This document shows positions 28,972-36,875 of a stretch of DNA of 64,000 nucleotides, in pieces. The position numbers were made by a program, and so were the translations under genes. Positions within the stretch are counted from its first letter, which is position 1; each line of letters starts with the position of its first letter. The notes below the pieces were generated by a model, which ran no database searches, was not told the DNA's origin, and was given only the letters and a program-made list of their open reading frames with translations. The DNA comes from Microcoleus vaginatus PCC 9802 (GTDB taxonomy: Bacteria > Cyanobacteriota > Cyanobacteriia > Cyanobacteriales > Microcoleaceae): positions 1,499,001-1,563,000 of the forward strand of contig CP031740.1 of the NCBI GenBank assembly GCA_022701275.1, written 5' to 3'.

Positions 28972-29343
28972 ATGACTGGCACTTCAATAATTTTAGCCGT
29001 AGACCGCAATCAGCGCAACTTGGAACTATTAGCACAATTTCTCAATAAAGAAGGATACCAGATGATCGCGGCTTATAACTTTGAAGATGTTGCACAAGCT
29101 ATCAGTCAGCCTGCTAGGATCGGGATGGCTTTAGTAGATATTTCTGGTTTCGATCGCCGGATTTGGGAGTGCTGCGAACACCTGCGAAATCACCAAATCC
29201 CTTTTCTGATACTCTCGCCCAAACAAAGCGCGGCTATTCAGCACGAAAGCCTCTGCCACGGTGCTCGGAATATGTTGGTAAAACCTTTGATCGTTAGAGA
29301 TTTGCTGGGAATTGTTCACAGCTTGCTAGGAGAACCTGCGTGA
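28972..29343 (+). CDS. Stand-alone response regulator receiver protein
   Basis: 123 residues forming one CheY-like receiver domain. The phospho-acceptor Asp is in MALVDISGFD (about 58) and the conserved Lys in NMLVKPLIV (about 104). The N-terminal acidic pocket is incomplete: ILAVDRNQRN has only one of the usual two acidic residues. It overlaps the next gene by four bases (GTGA), so the two are translationally coupled. It probably receives phosphate from the adjacent kinase or acts as an adaptor between that kinase and the KaiC-like ATPase; this is inferred from position only. Confidence 0.8.
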   Translation: MTGTSIILAVDRNQRNLELLAQFLNKEGYQMIAAYNFEDVAQAISQPARIGMALVDISGFDRRIWECCEHLRNHQIPFLILSPKQSAAIQHESLCHGARNMLVKPLIVRDLLGIVHSLLGEPA

Positions 29344-30500
29344 GTCAAATTTTATTGCTTGTCGAACAGAAAGAAAATCGTCGCTTGTTATTAGAATGGC
29401 TAGCAGTTTACTATGAGGTATTGCTGCCAAACTCAACCGAAAATAGTGAGGATTTTTTACCATTTAATCAATCTTTTGACCTGGCGATAATTGACGGTCT
29501 TGCCCTGAAACGCCACTGGCAATGGGTGGCCGCCCAAAAAGAGGCCGAACACCCGGTATGCTTGCCTTTTCTTTTGATTACCTCCCGATCGGATGTAGGG
29601 ATGGCAACGCAATTTATTTGGCAAAGCATTGACGATTTGATTATCGCTCCGATCGAGAAGATCGAATTGCAAGCGCGGGTGGAGATTTTGCTGCGATCGC
29701 GCCAGTTGTCTTTAACTCTCAAATTGTCTCACGACCAACTCGATCGCACTCTGCAAACAGCCCAGGAACTCAACGAGATGAAAACATCTTTGCTGTACAT
29801 GATTGCCCACGACGTTCGCAATCCTTTGAATTTCATCATCGGCACTACACAACTTCTTAGCAAGTACAAGTTGACATTAACAGATGAGAAACAACAAGAA
29901 CTTCTAGACAAAACTCAAGCCGCCGCAAAAGGCATAGATTTGTTATTAGATGATGTGCTGCTGCTGGGGCGTGTTGAGTCAGGCAAAACCGGGTTTTCCT
30001 TGCTACCGATAGACTTAGCAAAGTTTTGTAATGAGTTGGTAGGGGAATTTCAGAACAGCCTGAAGTTGAAACCTGAAAATGACCGGGTGACGCTGATTTT
30101 TGTAAATCACAATCCATCCGCGATGGCGTGTTTGGAGGTAAGCTTGATGCGGCGCATTCTGGGAAATTTGCTGTCAAATGCTATTAAGTATTCTCCCCCA
30201 AATACCGAAGTAATCTTTGAATTAAAACTTACTGAAACCGACGCAATTTTTTCTGTACAGGATGCAGGAATTGGCATACCTGCCGCCGACCAAGAACGGC
30301 TGTTTAATTCATTTTACCGGGCTAAAAATGTCGGTCGAATTCCCGGTACTGGACTGGGGCTGAGCATTGTTAAAAAATGCGTGGACTTGCACGGTGGCGA
30401 AATTACTTTGATCAGTGAAGAAGGCGTCGGCAGTACATTTACCGTAACGCTGCCGATCGCAAAACCTGCAAAAAAGCAAATCTCGCCTGCAAGGTCTTAA
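29340..30500 (+). CDS. Sensor histidine kinase with N-terminal pseudo-receiver
   Basis: 386 residues, GTG start overlapping the previous stop. Residues 1-120 have a receiver fold but the key sites are eroded: LLVEQKENR replaces the acidic pair, IIDGLAL keeps an Asp, and the usual Lys-Pro is Ala-Pro in IIAPIEK, so it is probably a non-phosphorylated protein-interaction domain. A HisKA domain follows with the phospho-histidine in MIAHDVRNPLN (about 157), then a HATPase_c domain with N box LLSNAIKYSPP, G1 VQDAGIGIPA and G2 GTGLGLSIVKK. No membrane segment, so it is a soluble kinase. It resembles the arrangement of clock-output kinases in having a sensory N-terminal adaptor, but there is no KaiB-like fold. 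Confidence 0.85.
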   Translation: MSQILLLVEQKENRRLLLEWLAVYYEVLLPNSTENSEDFLPFNQSFDLAIIDGLALKRHWQWVAAQKEAEHPVCLPFLLITSRSDVGMATQFIWQSIDDLIIAPIEKIELQARVEILLRSRQLSLTLKLSHDQLDRTLQTAQELNEMKTSLLYMIAHDVRNPLNFIIGTTQLLSKYKLTLTDEKQQELLDKTQAAAKGIDLLLDDVLLLGRVESGKTGFSLLPIDLAKFCNELVGEFQNSLKLKPENDRVTLIFVNHNPSAMACLEVSLMRRILGNLLSNAIKYSPPNTEVIFELKLTETDAIFSVQDAGIGIPAADQERLFNSFYRAKNVGRIPGTGLGLSIVKKCVDLHGGEITLISEEGVGSTFTVTLPIAKPAKKQISPARS

Positions 30501-31028
30501 ACTAGATGCAGGCATTATCTTGGGATATTCATCGATGAATTTGACGCCCGGGTGAGGCTATACGTGGTAGTGTGACCATGAGATTTCTCCTCAAAAAACT
30601 GAAGAAAACTCTCGCTCTTTTACAACGCCAGAATGTGAAGAACCCTTAACAGCCGCTCGTCAACTGCTGAAATTGAGCATCGCCGTTCCAGAAGCGATTG
30701 ACGAGCGGGAGAATTGGCGATCTTTTCTCAAAGCTCGATCGGCCTCGTAAAAAATGTTGAACGCACCAAAAAATAATTAGATATAATACAAAACTTATCC
30801 CGATTTGCCAGACTTTATATTTCTGAAAAAAAGCGACCCAACAACCGTCACATCTTAGAGGATATGATGAGCATTTTAACACTTTGAGAAGGGTTTATAG
30901 ACTCTTTTATGAATTATTTTGGGACTGTTTTTAATGATCGAGTAGTTATTACAGATGTGGTGCCGGCGTCTTATACTCTCCCCGAAGTGACAAAAAATGG
31001 CTCATGAGAGCAAACGCGACATCCCTTT

Positions 31029-31056
31029 GTCGGCACACTACATATAGTGTGCCGAC
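31029..31056. repeat. Perfect 12-bp inverted repeat
   Basis: GTCGGCACACTA, a CATA loop and its exact complement TAGTGTGCCGAC. Possibly the core of a small mobile repeat inserted in the xisI relic; no T-run follows. Confidence 0.7.
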
Positions 31057-31068
31057 GTAATTCCTAAC

Positions 31069-31224
31069 TTTGATCTAAAAGAGGGCAAAATTTAACTTCA
31101 GTACAACGGGACGGAAATTGATTTTGCAGAAGAATTGGTGCAGTTATGCGTAGCCAAAAACGACATCGTACTGGGGTTGGACTCGCCTTTTATGCGAAAA
31201 TTTACAGACTCTGCATTTGTCTGA
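31069..31224 (+). pseudogene. xisI: C-terminal relic of xisI (fdxN element excision controlling factor)
   Basis: The frame reads FDLKEGKI, a TAA at 31093-31095 where the family has a Trp codon, then LQYNGTEIDFAEELVQLC, VAKNDIVLGLDSP and FMRKFTDSAFV before a stop. This is the conserved C-terminal third of XisI-family proteins. The N-terminal part and the usual xisH partner are absent. XisI/XisH were first described with excision of the fdxN element in heterocyst formers but are widespread and often toxin-antitoxin-like. Here it is clearly non-functional. Confidence 0.7.
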
Positions 31225-31251
31225 GCTAAGTTAGCCTTTTGTGCCGTACAA

Positions 31252-32775
31252 TCAATCAACTGTTGAAGACCGATCGCCTGAGCTTTCAGGCGCAGAGCCC
31301 AACTGTTCAACTATTAATGGTTGAAACCTGATATCTCCAGGTTCAATAGCCACTCTTCTCCACCAAGCGGGCAACAAGAGCAGCCAAAACTTACCCAAAG
31401 ACACAGAACGCTGCTCGCGAACAACAACCAAGGGCAGGAGAGCCGCCAGTCGTAAGACGGCTGAGAGGGCAAACACTCCTGGCAAGCCACCGAGATTGGT
31501 CAAAGTGGCGATAAAGCCACCAAGGGTGATTCCCATTGCCCCAGTGACACCAGGAACCGCCGCCGCGATCGCAAAGTAAAGGGACTGATTGCGTAGTGGT
31601 GTCACCGACATCATCAGATTACCACTGCACAGGTCGATCGCCGCCCACGTTGCACCGCCGATGATGTGCAACAGCGGGAACCAGACCCATATAAAAATTG
31701 GAGCCGTTCCAGCTTCTAGCCAGAGCACAGGGGTCAGAGCCACCAAGATTCCCACTACTATCATGATCGGGCGGTTCCCAACCCGGTCAGCCAGTTTGCC
31801 CCAAAAAACCAGCATCAGTAAGTTAGCACCCGCTCCTAAGCTGTTGTAGAGCGTTACCACACTGACATCTATACTTAGGTTATCCAGCAGATAGAGGTTA
31901 AAGAAGGGAGCGCTGACGTTAACGGCAAAGCTCCATAGGCCAGAGTAAAGCAAAAACTTTAAAAAATTGGCTTCCTTGAGAAAGCTAAAAATTGCCCCTA
32001 TGGATGATTTTTCGCCTATATCTGAATGCGTGACGTGTACAAGCTTTGGGTTCACATCGGTCATAAAGAACTGACAACCTAGACTGATGATGCCAAGCAC
32101 AATTCCTAAAACCAAGATGGCACTGTAACCTTGGAGCCTTCCACCGGGCCAGCTCGATACCACTAGAGCCAGCAACGGCACACCAATGAGATTCGTCAAG
32201 CTGACAGCACTATTGCGAAAGCCAAAATACCGCCCGCGCAACCGCTGAGGTACTAAAACCGCCAACCAGCTCAAGAAGGAAGCACGACCTAAAGATTCTA
32301 AGACTTGAGTTACCCAGATGATTGCCAATGTCAACTGCACTACCTGATGTCCAGCGAGCTGAAATGAGCCTCCCAACCACATTGCTGGCACGAGAATCAG
32401 CCACAGCACTCGCGACAGTCCGAAAATCCAGAGGGAATACCAGTGGCGGCTCTGCAGTCGGTCTCCTATATAAGCTCCGAACGGTTGGAGCAGATTTACC
32501 AGTTGAGGAATGGAGGCGAGCATACCAATTTCGACTGGGCCAGCCCCCAAATCCAGCAAGAAATTACTGAGCAACGCGCCGCCGATGATGCTGTAAAAAA
32601 GCGTAGCGAAGACACTCTCCAAAGTTAGTGCTCTGAGGCTTGACCGAGTTTCCGGTTTGGAAAGTTTTAGAGGCGGAGTGGTCAGAAGTACCGTCTCTGG
32701 TAAGGCTATATCCTCTTGGATTTCCTGAAGAGGGAGAGGATTCGTTCTATAATCTTCTTCTTGTGTTTCGAGCAT
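31252..32775 (-). CDS. MFS family transporter
   Basis: 507 residues with about twelve hydrophobic helices and a short polar N-terminal tail. The sequence shows the major facilitator loop motif in RGRYFGFRNSAVS and the second-half equivalent WGKLADRVGNRPIMIVVG. It belongs to a cyanobacterial MFS group with no assigned substrate. ATG start at 32775. It stands alone; its 3' end borders the relic region. Substrate unknown; neither the gene context nor the sequence suggests one. Confidence 0.8.
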   Translation of the reverse strand: MLETQEEDYRTNPLPLQEIQEDIALPETVLLTTPPLKLSKPETRSSLRALTLESVFATLFYSIIGGALLSNFLLDLGAGPVEIGMLASIPQLVNLLQPFGAYIGDRLQSRHWYSLWIFGLSRVLWLILVPAMWLGGSFQLAGHQVVQLTLAIIWVTQVLESLGRASFLSWLAVLVPQRLRGRYFGFRNSAVSLTNLIGVPLLALVVSSWPGGRLQGYSAILVLGIVLGIISLGCQFFMTDVNPKLVHVTHSDIGEKSSIGAIFSFLKEANFLKFLLYSGLWSFAVNVSAPFFNLYLLDNLSIDVSVVTLYNSLGAGANLLMLVFWGKLADRVGNRPIMIVVGILVALTPVLWLEAGTAPIFIWVWFPLLHIIGGATWAAIDLCSGNLMMSVTPLRNQSLYFAIAAAVPGVTGAMGITLGGFIATLTNLGGLPGVFALSAVLRLAALLPLVVVREQRSVSLGKFWLLLLPAWWRRVAIEPGDIRFQPLIVEQLGSAPESSGDRSSTVD

Positions 32776-33137
32776 ACTGAATAGCCAATAGATGAGCTGC
32801 TACGCAGGTTAATTGTATAATATAAGATTAAGTATTTTAAGGAACCCAGCCAGAGATGCCAGCTAAAAATTACCTCTCTAAAAAGCCAAAAGAAAGATTA
32901 CTTAAATAAATTAGGGAAAATAAGAATGCCCAAATTAGAGAAAAATTATTAATTGCATTATTAATAGTTAATCAATAAATAGCTAAGTTTTTATAAATTT
33001 TATATGCGACAGTAGGTTACTGGATTTTTCATGGTGAACCCGATAAAATAGAGAGTTTTTCAGATGGAAGAAGTCAAGGGAAATTTCGGAAACCCACCTC
33101 TTGGTATGAATAAAGGTTGCTAAAAATGGGAACAAAC
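32776..33137. other. Intergenic region with an unidentified coding relic
   Basis: AT-rich. At 33003-33113 a + strand frame reads YATVGYWIFHGEPDKIESFS then DGRSQGKFRKPTSWYE and stops; this looks like the C-terminal end of a real protein but no start or upstream part remains. Family not recognised. Confidence 0.45.
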
Positions 33138-33989
33138 TCAAAGTTCTAAAGGAGCAAGAGCGTTCAATAATTCTTCTAGGATAAATCGCAGCACAGATTG
33201 AGTTGCTAATATTAAACCCAAGCGGGATTGGGCGAGTTTGGGCTGTTCTATTTTAACTTTACCCCAAATTCGGCACTGGCTGTAAAAAATCTGAAATGCT
33301 TCGCTCAAACTATTGGCTAATTTGAAATAATTGACAGGTTTTTCGCGGTTCTTTACCTCAAAAGTAGGATATAAATTGTCTAGCACTGTTAACAGTTGCG
33401 ATATTAAACTGCGTTCTGCTGGATGCACTAACCGCAATCGATCGCCCTCGTCAATCCAAGGGATAGGATTTGGACTCGCTAGGGACCAAATTTGCGGCGC
33501 TGTAGTCACATCGGGCTGGGCGATCGAAATTATGCGATCGCGGTGGGCCATTCGCAGCAGGGAACAGCAGCGCGCGTGGCTGTACTGAATGGGAAACAGT
33601 CGATCGGCTGACACAACAGGAGATAATATTCGAGATTCTGGAAGTGGGAGGTTCGTTTGAGCTAAACGCTGCAACCAGACGGCTAAACCTGCATCAGTCA
33701 ACTCCATCTCGATAATTCCCGCCGGCGCTACTTTAACGGCGAAATCAGGGTAGCACAGCGGTTCGAGTGTTTCGGCCAACTGTGCCGCGATTGTCTGCGG
33801 TGTCTGCTGCCAAGTTTTAGTCAATTTCAGAGCGATCGCAGACACGTACAGCACCCGCGCGCTATCTTTACTCCGATTTAACGGAATTTCTCCGAGTGTT
33901 CCCTGCTGGGCGATCGCGCTTTGGAACTTGGAAAGCAAGAAACACTTCAGTGTAACTTCCGGGTACTGCGAGATATTTGCTGTATCCAT
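33138..33989 (-). CDS. Stand-alone DALR anticodon-binding domain protein (ArgRS-like, no catalytic domain)
   Basis: The C-terminal half resembles the DALR anticodon-binding domain of class I arginyl-tRNA synthetase: FPIQYSHARCCSLLRMA, AERSLISQLLTVLDNLY, YFKLANSLSEAFQIFYSQCR and SRLGLILATQSVLRFILEE. No Rossmann catalytic domain, HIGH or KMSKS motif is present, so it cannot charge tRNA. The frame begins at a TTG (34022), but ATG 33989 is preferred (283 residues). Such free-standing DALR proteins occur across cyanobacteria; their role is unknown, possibly tRNA binding. Divergent from the Crp-like gene. Confidence 0.7.
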   Translation of the reverse strand: MDTANISQYPEVTLKCFLLSKFQSAIAQQGTLGEIPLNRSKDSARVLYVSAIALKLTKTWQQTPQTIAAQLAETLEPLCYPDFAVKVAPAGIIEMELTDAGLAVWLQRLAQTNLPLPESRILSPVVSADRLFPIQYSHARCCSLLRMAHRDRIISIAQPDVTTAPQIWSLASPNPIPWIDEGDRLRLVHPAERSLISQLLTVLDNLYPTFEVKNREKPVNYFKLANSLSEAFQIFYSQCRIWGKVKIEQPKLAQSRLGLILATQSVLRFILEELLNALAPLEL

Positions 33990-34344
33990 ATCGGCTGATC
34001 CTACGGTAACAGCGACGATCAACTGTTACCACTTGCACTGTTCTTGTACGTTAAACTGCTGATGTCCGAGATAGTCGCTCGGCTCCCCGGGGCGGGGCTA
34101 CATCGAATTAATGTGCTTTCTAGCGATTTGTTTGCTAGCTATACAATAATTTACGACAAATTTTTTGCTGAACTCTACCATTTTGATGTATTTTTTGCTA
34201 CATTGAATTTTTCGGTAAAACACAGAAAAGTCAGCATAGTTAAGAAGCGTGCAAGCTTGATCGGGGGTTGGTTGTCTCACTTTGTATCGCACTGCTGGCA
34301 GAAGCTGTTTTTCTCACTATTAAATATATCCCAGAGCCTCACTT
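33990..34344. other. Divergent intergenic region upstream of the Crp-like regulator
   Basis: About 355 bases carrying a GC-rich CTCCCCGGGGCGGGG stretch near 34082 and AT-rich DNA beyond. Must hold the promoters of both flanking genes; no clear operator was identified. Confidence 0.4.
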
Positions 34345-35178
34345 ATGCAATCAACTTCCACACCTCTAGAGACTATCGATCGACCTTTTATCACTTGGCA
34401 GCGAATTATCGACTGGGCGCAGGAACACTACCGCTGCCGGACTTTTAGCAAAGATGAGCGGATTCCCGCAAGACCCGGACTGCTCTATTTAGTGCAGAAA
34501 GGTTCTGTGCGGCTCGTAGGCAACGCTCAAGTTAGCGCAGCAGCGGCGAAGTCAAAATCCGCTGATAAAACTACAGAAGAAGCTTTTTTGGGCTTCGTCG
34601 GCGCCGGTCAGCCATTTGAACTGGTTGCTCAGTCTCCGTTTACTCTCCAAGCTTACGCTCATGCCGATCAAACTCACGTAGTGTGGATGTACTGGCACGA
34701 CTTGGATAATTGGCCTCACTTTCGTAGGGAAATTTTGGATGCGTTTCGCTACCAGCACCAGCGGAAACTTCTCTGGCTTAGCACTTTGGGACAGCGCCGG
34801 ACGATCGACCGACTGTTGGGATTTCTCACTTTGTTGATCGAGGAGTTCGGCGAACCTTACGTAGGTGACGGCGAACCGGATGTGGTTCGGGGCTACCGGC
34901 TGCCTTGGGCCTTGACTCACGCTCAAATTGGCAGCGCGATCGGCTCAACGCGGGTGACGGTGACGCGCCTGATGGGTAAGTTGCGATCGAAAGGTTTGAT
35001 TAATACTGAGGATGATAATTTAATCTGTTTGCCGGCTAAGTCTAACCCCCAAAAGACAAAAAACCAACAGCAGGACGTAGAAGATTCCTTGGAAGATTCC
35101 CTGGAAGATTCCCTGGAAGATTCCCTGGAAGATGAAGATTCCCTGGAAGATGAAGATTCTCTCGAAGAATCTGCATAA
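34345..35178 (+). CDS. Crp/Fnr family transcriptional regulator with acidic repeat tail
   Basis: 277 residues. Residues 20-150 are a cyclic-nucleotide-binding-like beta-roll (LLYLVQKGSVRLVG, AFLGFVGAGQPFELVAQSPF), with no clear cAMP-binding Arg motif. Residues 155-230 hold the Crp-type helix-turn-helix, THAQIGSAIGSTRVTVTRLM being the DNA-recognition part. It resembles NtcA-like cyanobacterial regulators, but the usual NtcA effector residues are not obvious. The last 40 residues are an unusual acidic tail made of about seven SLED/EDSLE units. The stop lies 124 bases before mtnX on the same strand. Target genes unknown; the methionine-salvage genes downstream are candidates by position only. 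Confidence 0.8.
   Translation: MQSTSTPLETIDRPFITWQRIIDWAQEHYRCRTFSKDERIPARPGLLYLVQKGSVRLVGNAQVSAAAAKSKSADKTTEEAFLGFVGAGQPFELVAQSPFTLQAYAHADQTHVVWMYWHDLDNWPHFRREILDAFRYQHQRKLLWLSTLGQRRTIDRLLGFLTLLIEEFGEPYVGDGEPDVVRGYRLPWALTHAQIGSAIGSTRVTVTRLMGKLRSKGLINTEDDNLICLPAKSNPQKTKNQQQDVEDSLEDSLEDSLEDSLEDEDSLEDEDSLEESA
35079..35172. repeat. 12-bp coding minisatellite (GATTCCCTGGAA)
   Basis: About seven tandem units of GATTCCCTGGAA, some extended by a GATGAA, encode the Ser-Leu-Glu-Asp tail of the Crp-like regulator. Confidence 0.85.
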
Positions 35179-35302
35179 AATCCTGCGGGAAATTGCTAAC
35201 AAACAGCGCGTCACTATTAGTTTTGGGCAGTCGCGCTCGATCGCTCGACAGTGTACGATGAATTGTGTAAACTTTTCCCGTTCTCGAAAGGTGCGACTGA
35301 CA

Positions 35303-35971
35303 ATGACCGATGACAAGCAAAAATCTTCAATCCCGAACAATCAGCAACGGGTGGTATTCTGCGACTTTGACGGCACGATAACCGTTGAAGAAACTTTTGT
35401 GGCAATGCTCAAGCATTTCGCACCGGAATTGTCGTCTCAACTAATGCCTGAAATATACGCTAGAAGGCTGAGTTTGCGCTCGGGAGTGCGGCAGTTATTA
35501 GAGTCTATTCCTTCGGAATGTTACGGGGAAATTGTGGAATTTTCTAGGGGAAGGCTGATGCGGCCGGGATTGTTGGAATTGCTGGATTTTTTGGACGAGA
35601 AAAAGGTAGATTTTGCGATCGTTTCCGGCGGTCTTCGGATTATGGTAGAGACGGTAATGGGCGATTTGGTAAACCGGGCGAGCGTTATTTACGCTGTGGA
35701 TGTGGACGCTAGCGGCCCTCGGTTGCAAGTCAATTCTGAGTTGGAAGGAGATGAGGAATTGGTGTCTAAGGTGCGGGTGATGGCGCAGCACCCCGCCGAG
35801 GAACAGGTGGCGATTGGAGATTCGCTGACGGATTTTAATATGGCTTTGCACGCTTCGTCGGTGTTTGCGCGCGATCGGCTTGCCGAGTATCTAGACGAAC
35901 AGCAAAAGCCTTATACTAAATGGGATAATTTTTTTGATATCTTGGAAAGTTTGTCCCAGAAATGGAATTGA
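35303..35971 (+). CDS. mtnX: Methionine salvage phosphatase MtnX
   Basis: 222 residues, HAD superfamily. MtnX removes the phosphate from 2-hydroxy-3-keto-5-methylthiopentenyl-1-phosphate in methionine salvage. The HAD motif I is VVFCDFDGTITVEET (Asp nucleophile), motif II Ser is in FAIVSGGLR, and the motif III/IV acid pair is in VAIGDSLTDFNMA. The frame extends upstream through the SLED minisatellite of the previous gene; ATG 35303 (MTDDKQKSS) is the sensible start. mtnB follows 190 bases later on the same strand, which supports the pathway assignment. Confidence 0.85.
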   Translation: MTDDKQKSSIPNNQQRVVFCDFDGTITVEETFVAMLKHFAPELSSQLMPEIYARRLSLRSGVRQLLESIPSECYGEIVEFSRGRLMRPGLLELLDFLDEKKVDFAIVSGGLRIMVETVMGDLVNRASVIYAVDVDASGPRLQVNSELEGDEELVSKVRVMAQHPAEEQVAIGDSLTDFNMALHASSVFARDRLAEYLDEQQKPYTKWDNFFDILESLSQKWN

Positions 35972-36161
35972 AACTCTAGTAGGAATTGCGACCAAAAAAT
36001 CGCACTATGCGGTATGGGTATTTAGTAAAATGCTGATGGCTCACCCTACGTTGAGAGCTATATGTATTGGTAAACTTTGCAGGGATTACCCTACCTTTAG
36101 ATAGACCAGCGCAATTCCTATTAATGTAAAAAGTAGATAAAAAACTGAGGAATTATAAAGA

Positions 36162-36797
36162 ATGAGTGGCGATTTGAGATCGGATTTAATTGCAGCAGCA
36201 AAACATTTTTACGATCGCGGTTGGATGGTTGGGACTGCTGGCAATCTTTCAGCCCGCTTGCCAGATGGCAGTTTTTGGATTACTGCTAGCGGCCGCGCCA
36301 AAGGGCAGTTAACTGAACAAGATTTTATCAGAATGAACTCAGACGGCGCAATTGTCGAGCAACCTGTTGCCGACAGCCGCCCTTCGGCCGAAACCAGCAT
36401 TCATTTAGCCGTTTACAATTGTTTTCCAAACGCTAAAGCTTGCTATCACGTTCACTCTATCGAGGCAAATTTAGTTTCTCGGCTAACAGTAGGGGATGCC
36501 GTGCCTTTACCCGCGATCGAAATGCTGAAAGGTTTGGGGGTGTGGGAGGAAAAGCCCCAGGTGGCGATACCCCTATTTGCAAATTATTTGGAAGTGCCTA
36601 AAATAGCCAAGGAAATTCGCGAATTCTTTGCCGTTTCAGCGGCGTCTGTACCCGCTTTATTAATTCGCGATCACGGCATCACAGTCTGGGCAGACTCGCC
36701 AGCGGCCGCCTACAATTACGTAGAAATTGTAGAATACATTTTTCGCTATACGATCGCAGCTCGCCAATTAAATTTAGATTTGAGATGGGAGAGCTGA
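36162..36797 (+). CDS. mtnB: Methylthioribulose-1-phosphate dehydratase
   Basis: 211 residues, class II aldolase/adducin fold. MtnB dehydrates methylthioribulose-1-phosphate in methionine salvage. Zn-binding histidines are in CYHVHSIEANLVS (about 95-100) and LIRDHGITVWAD (about 170). The sequence GNLSARLPDGSFWITASG is typical of the family. GAGGA lies about 12 bases upstream of ATG 36162. It follows mtnX; the next pathway gene mtnD is not in the window. Confidence 0.88.
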   Translation: MSGDLRSDLIAAAKHFYDRGWMVGTAGNLSARLPDGSFWITASGRAKGQLTEQDFIRMNSDGAIVEQPVADSRPSAETSIHLAVYNCFPNAKACYHVHSIEANLVSRLTVGDAVPLPAIEMLKGLGVWEEKPQVAIPLFANYLEVPKIAKEIREFFAVSAASVPALLIRDHGITVWADSPAAAYNYVEIVEYIFRYTIAARQLNLDLRWES

Positions 36798-36875
36798 GAT
36801 TGAGCGGTGCATGAATTCGGAGGCTTGGGAATTTGAGATTAGGAAACGAGCAAACATCTAGAATAGGCAACAATA

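Larger units (their letters stand above)
30501..31251. other. Gene graveyard between the kinase and the MFS transporter
   Basis: Contains an unidentified open stretch at 30571-30750 (includes EPLTAARQLLKLSIAVPEAI), a 32-codon stretch from about 30909 (MNYFGTVFNDRVVITDVVPA), a perfect hairpin at 31029-31056 and a xisI relic at 31069-31224. Looks like the remains of a decayed mobile-element or small-gene region. Confidence 0.5.

Noticed and set aside
34044..34448. A 134-codon + strand frame upstream of and overlapping the Crp-like gene
   Set aside because: Composition is unlike protein (Phe/His/Ser-rich without pattern), and its end overlaps the well-supported regulator start in another frame.
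35132..35302. Upstream extension of mtnX through the SLED minisatellite
   Set aside because: The extra residues are the other-frame reading of the regulator's tail; MtnX family proteins start near the ATG at 35303.
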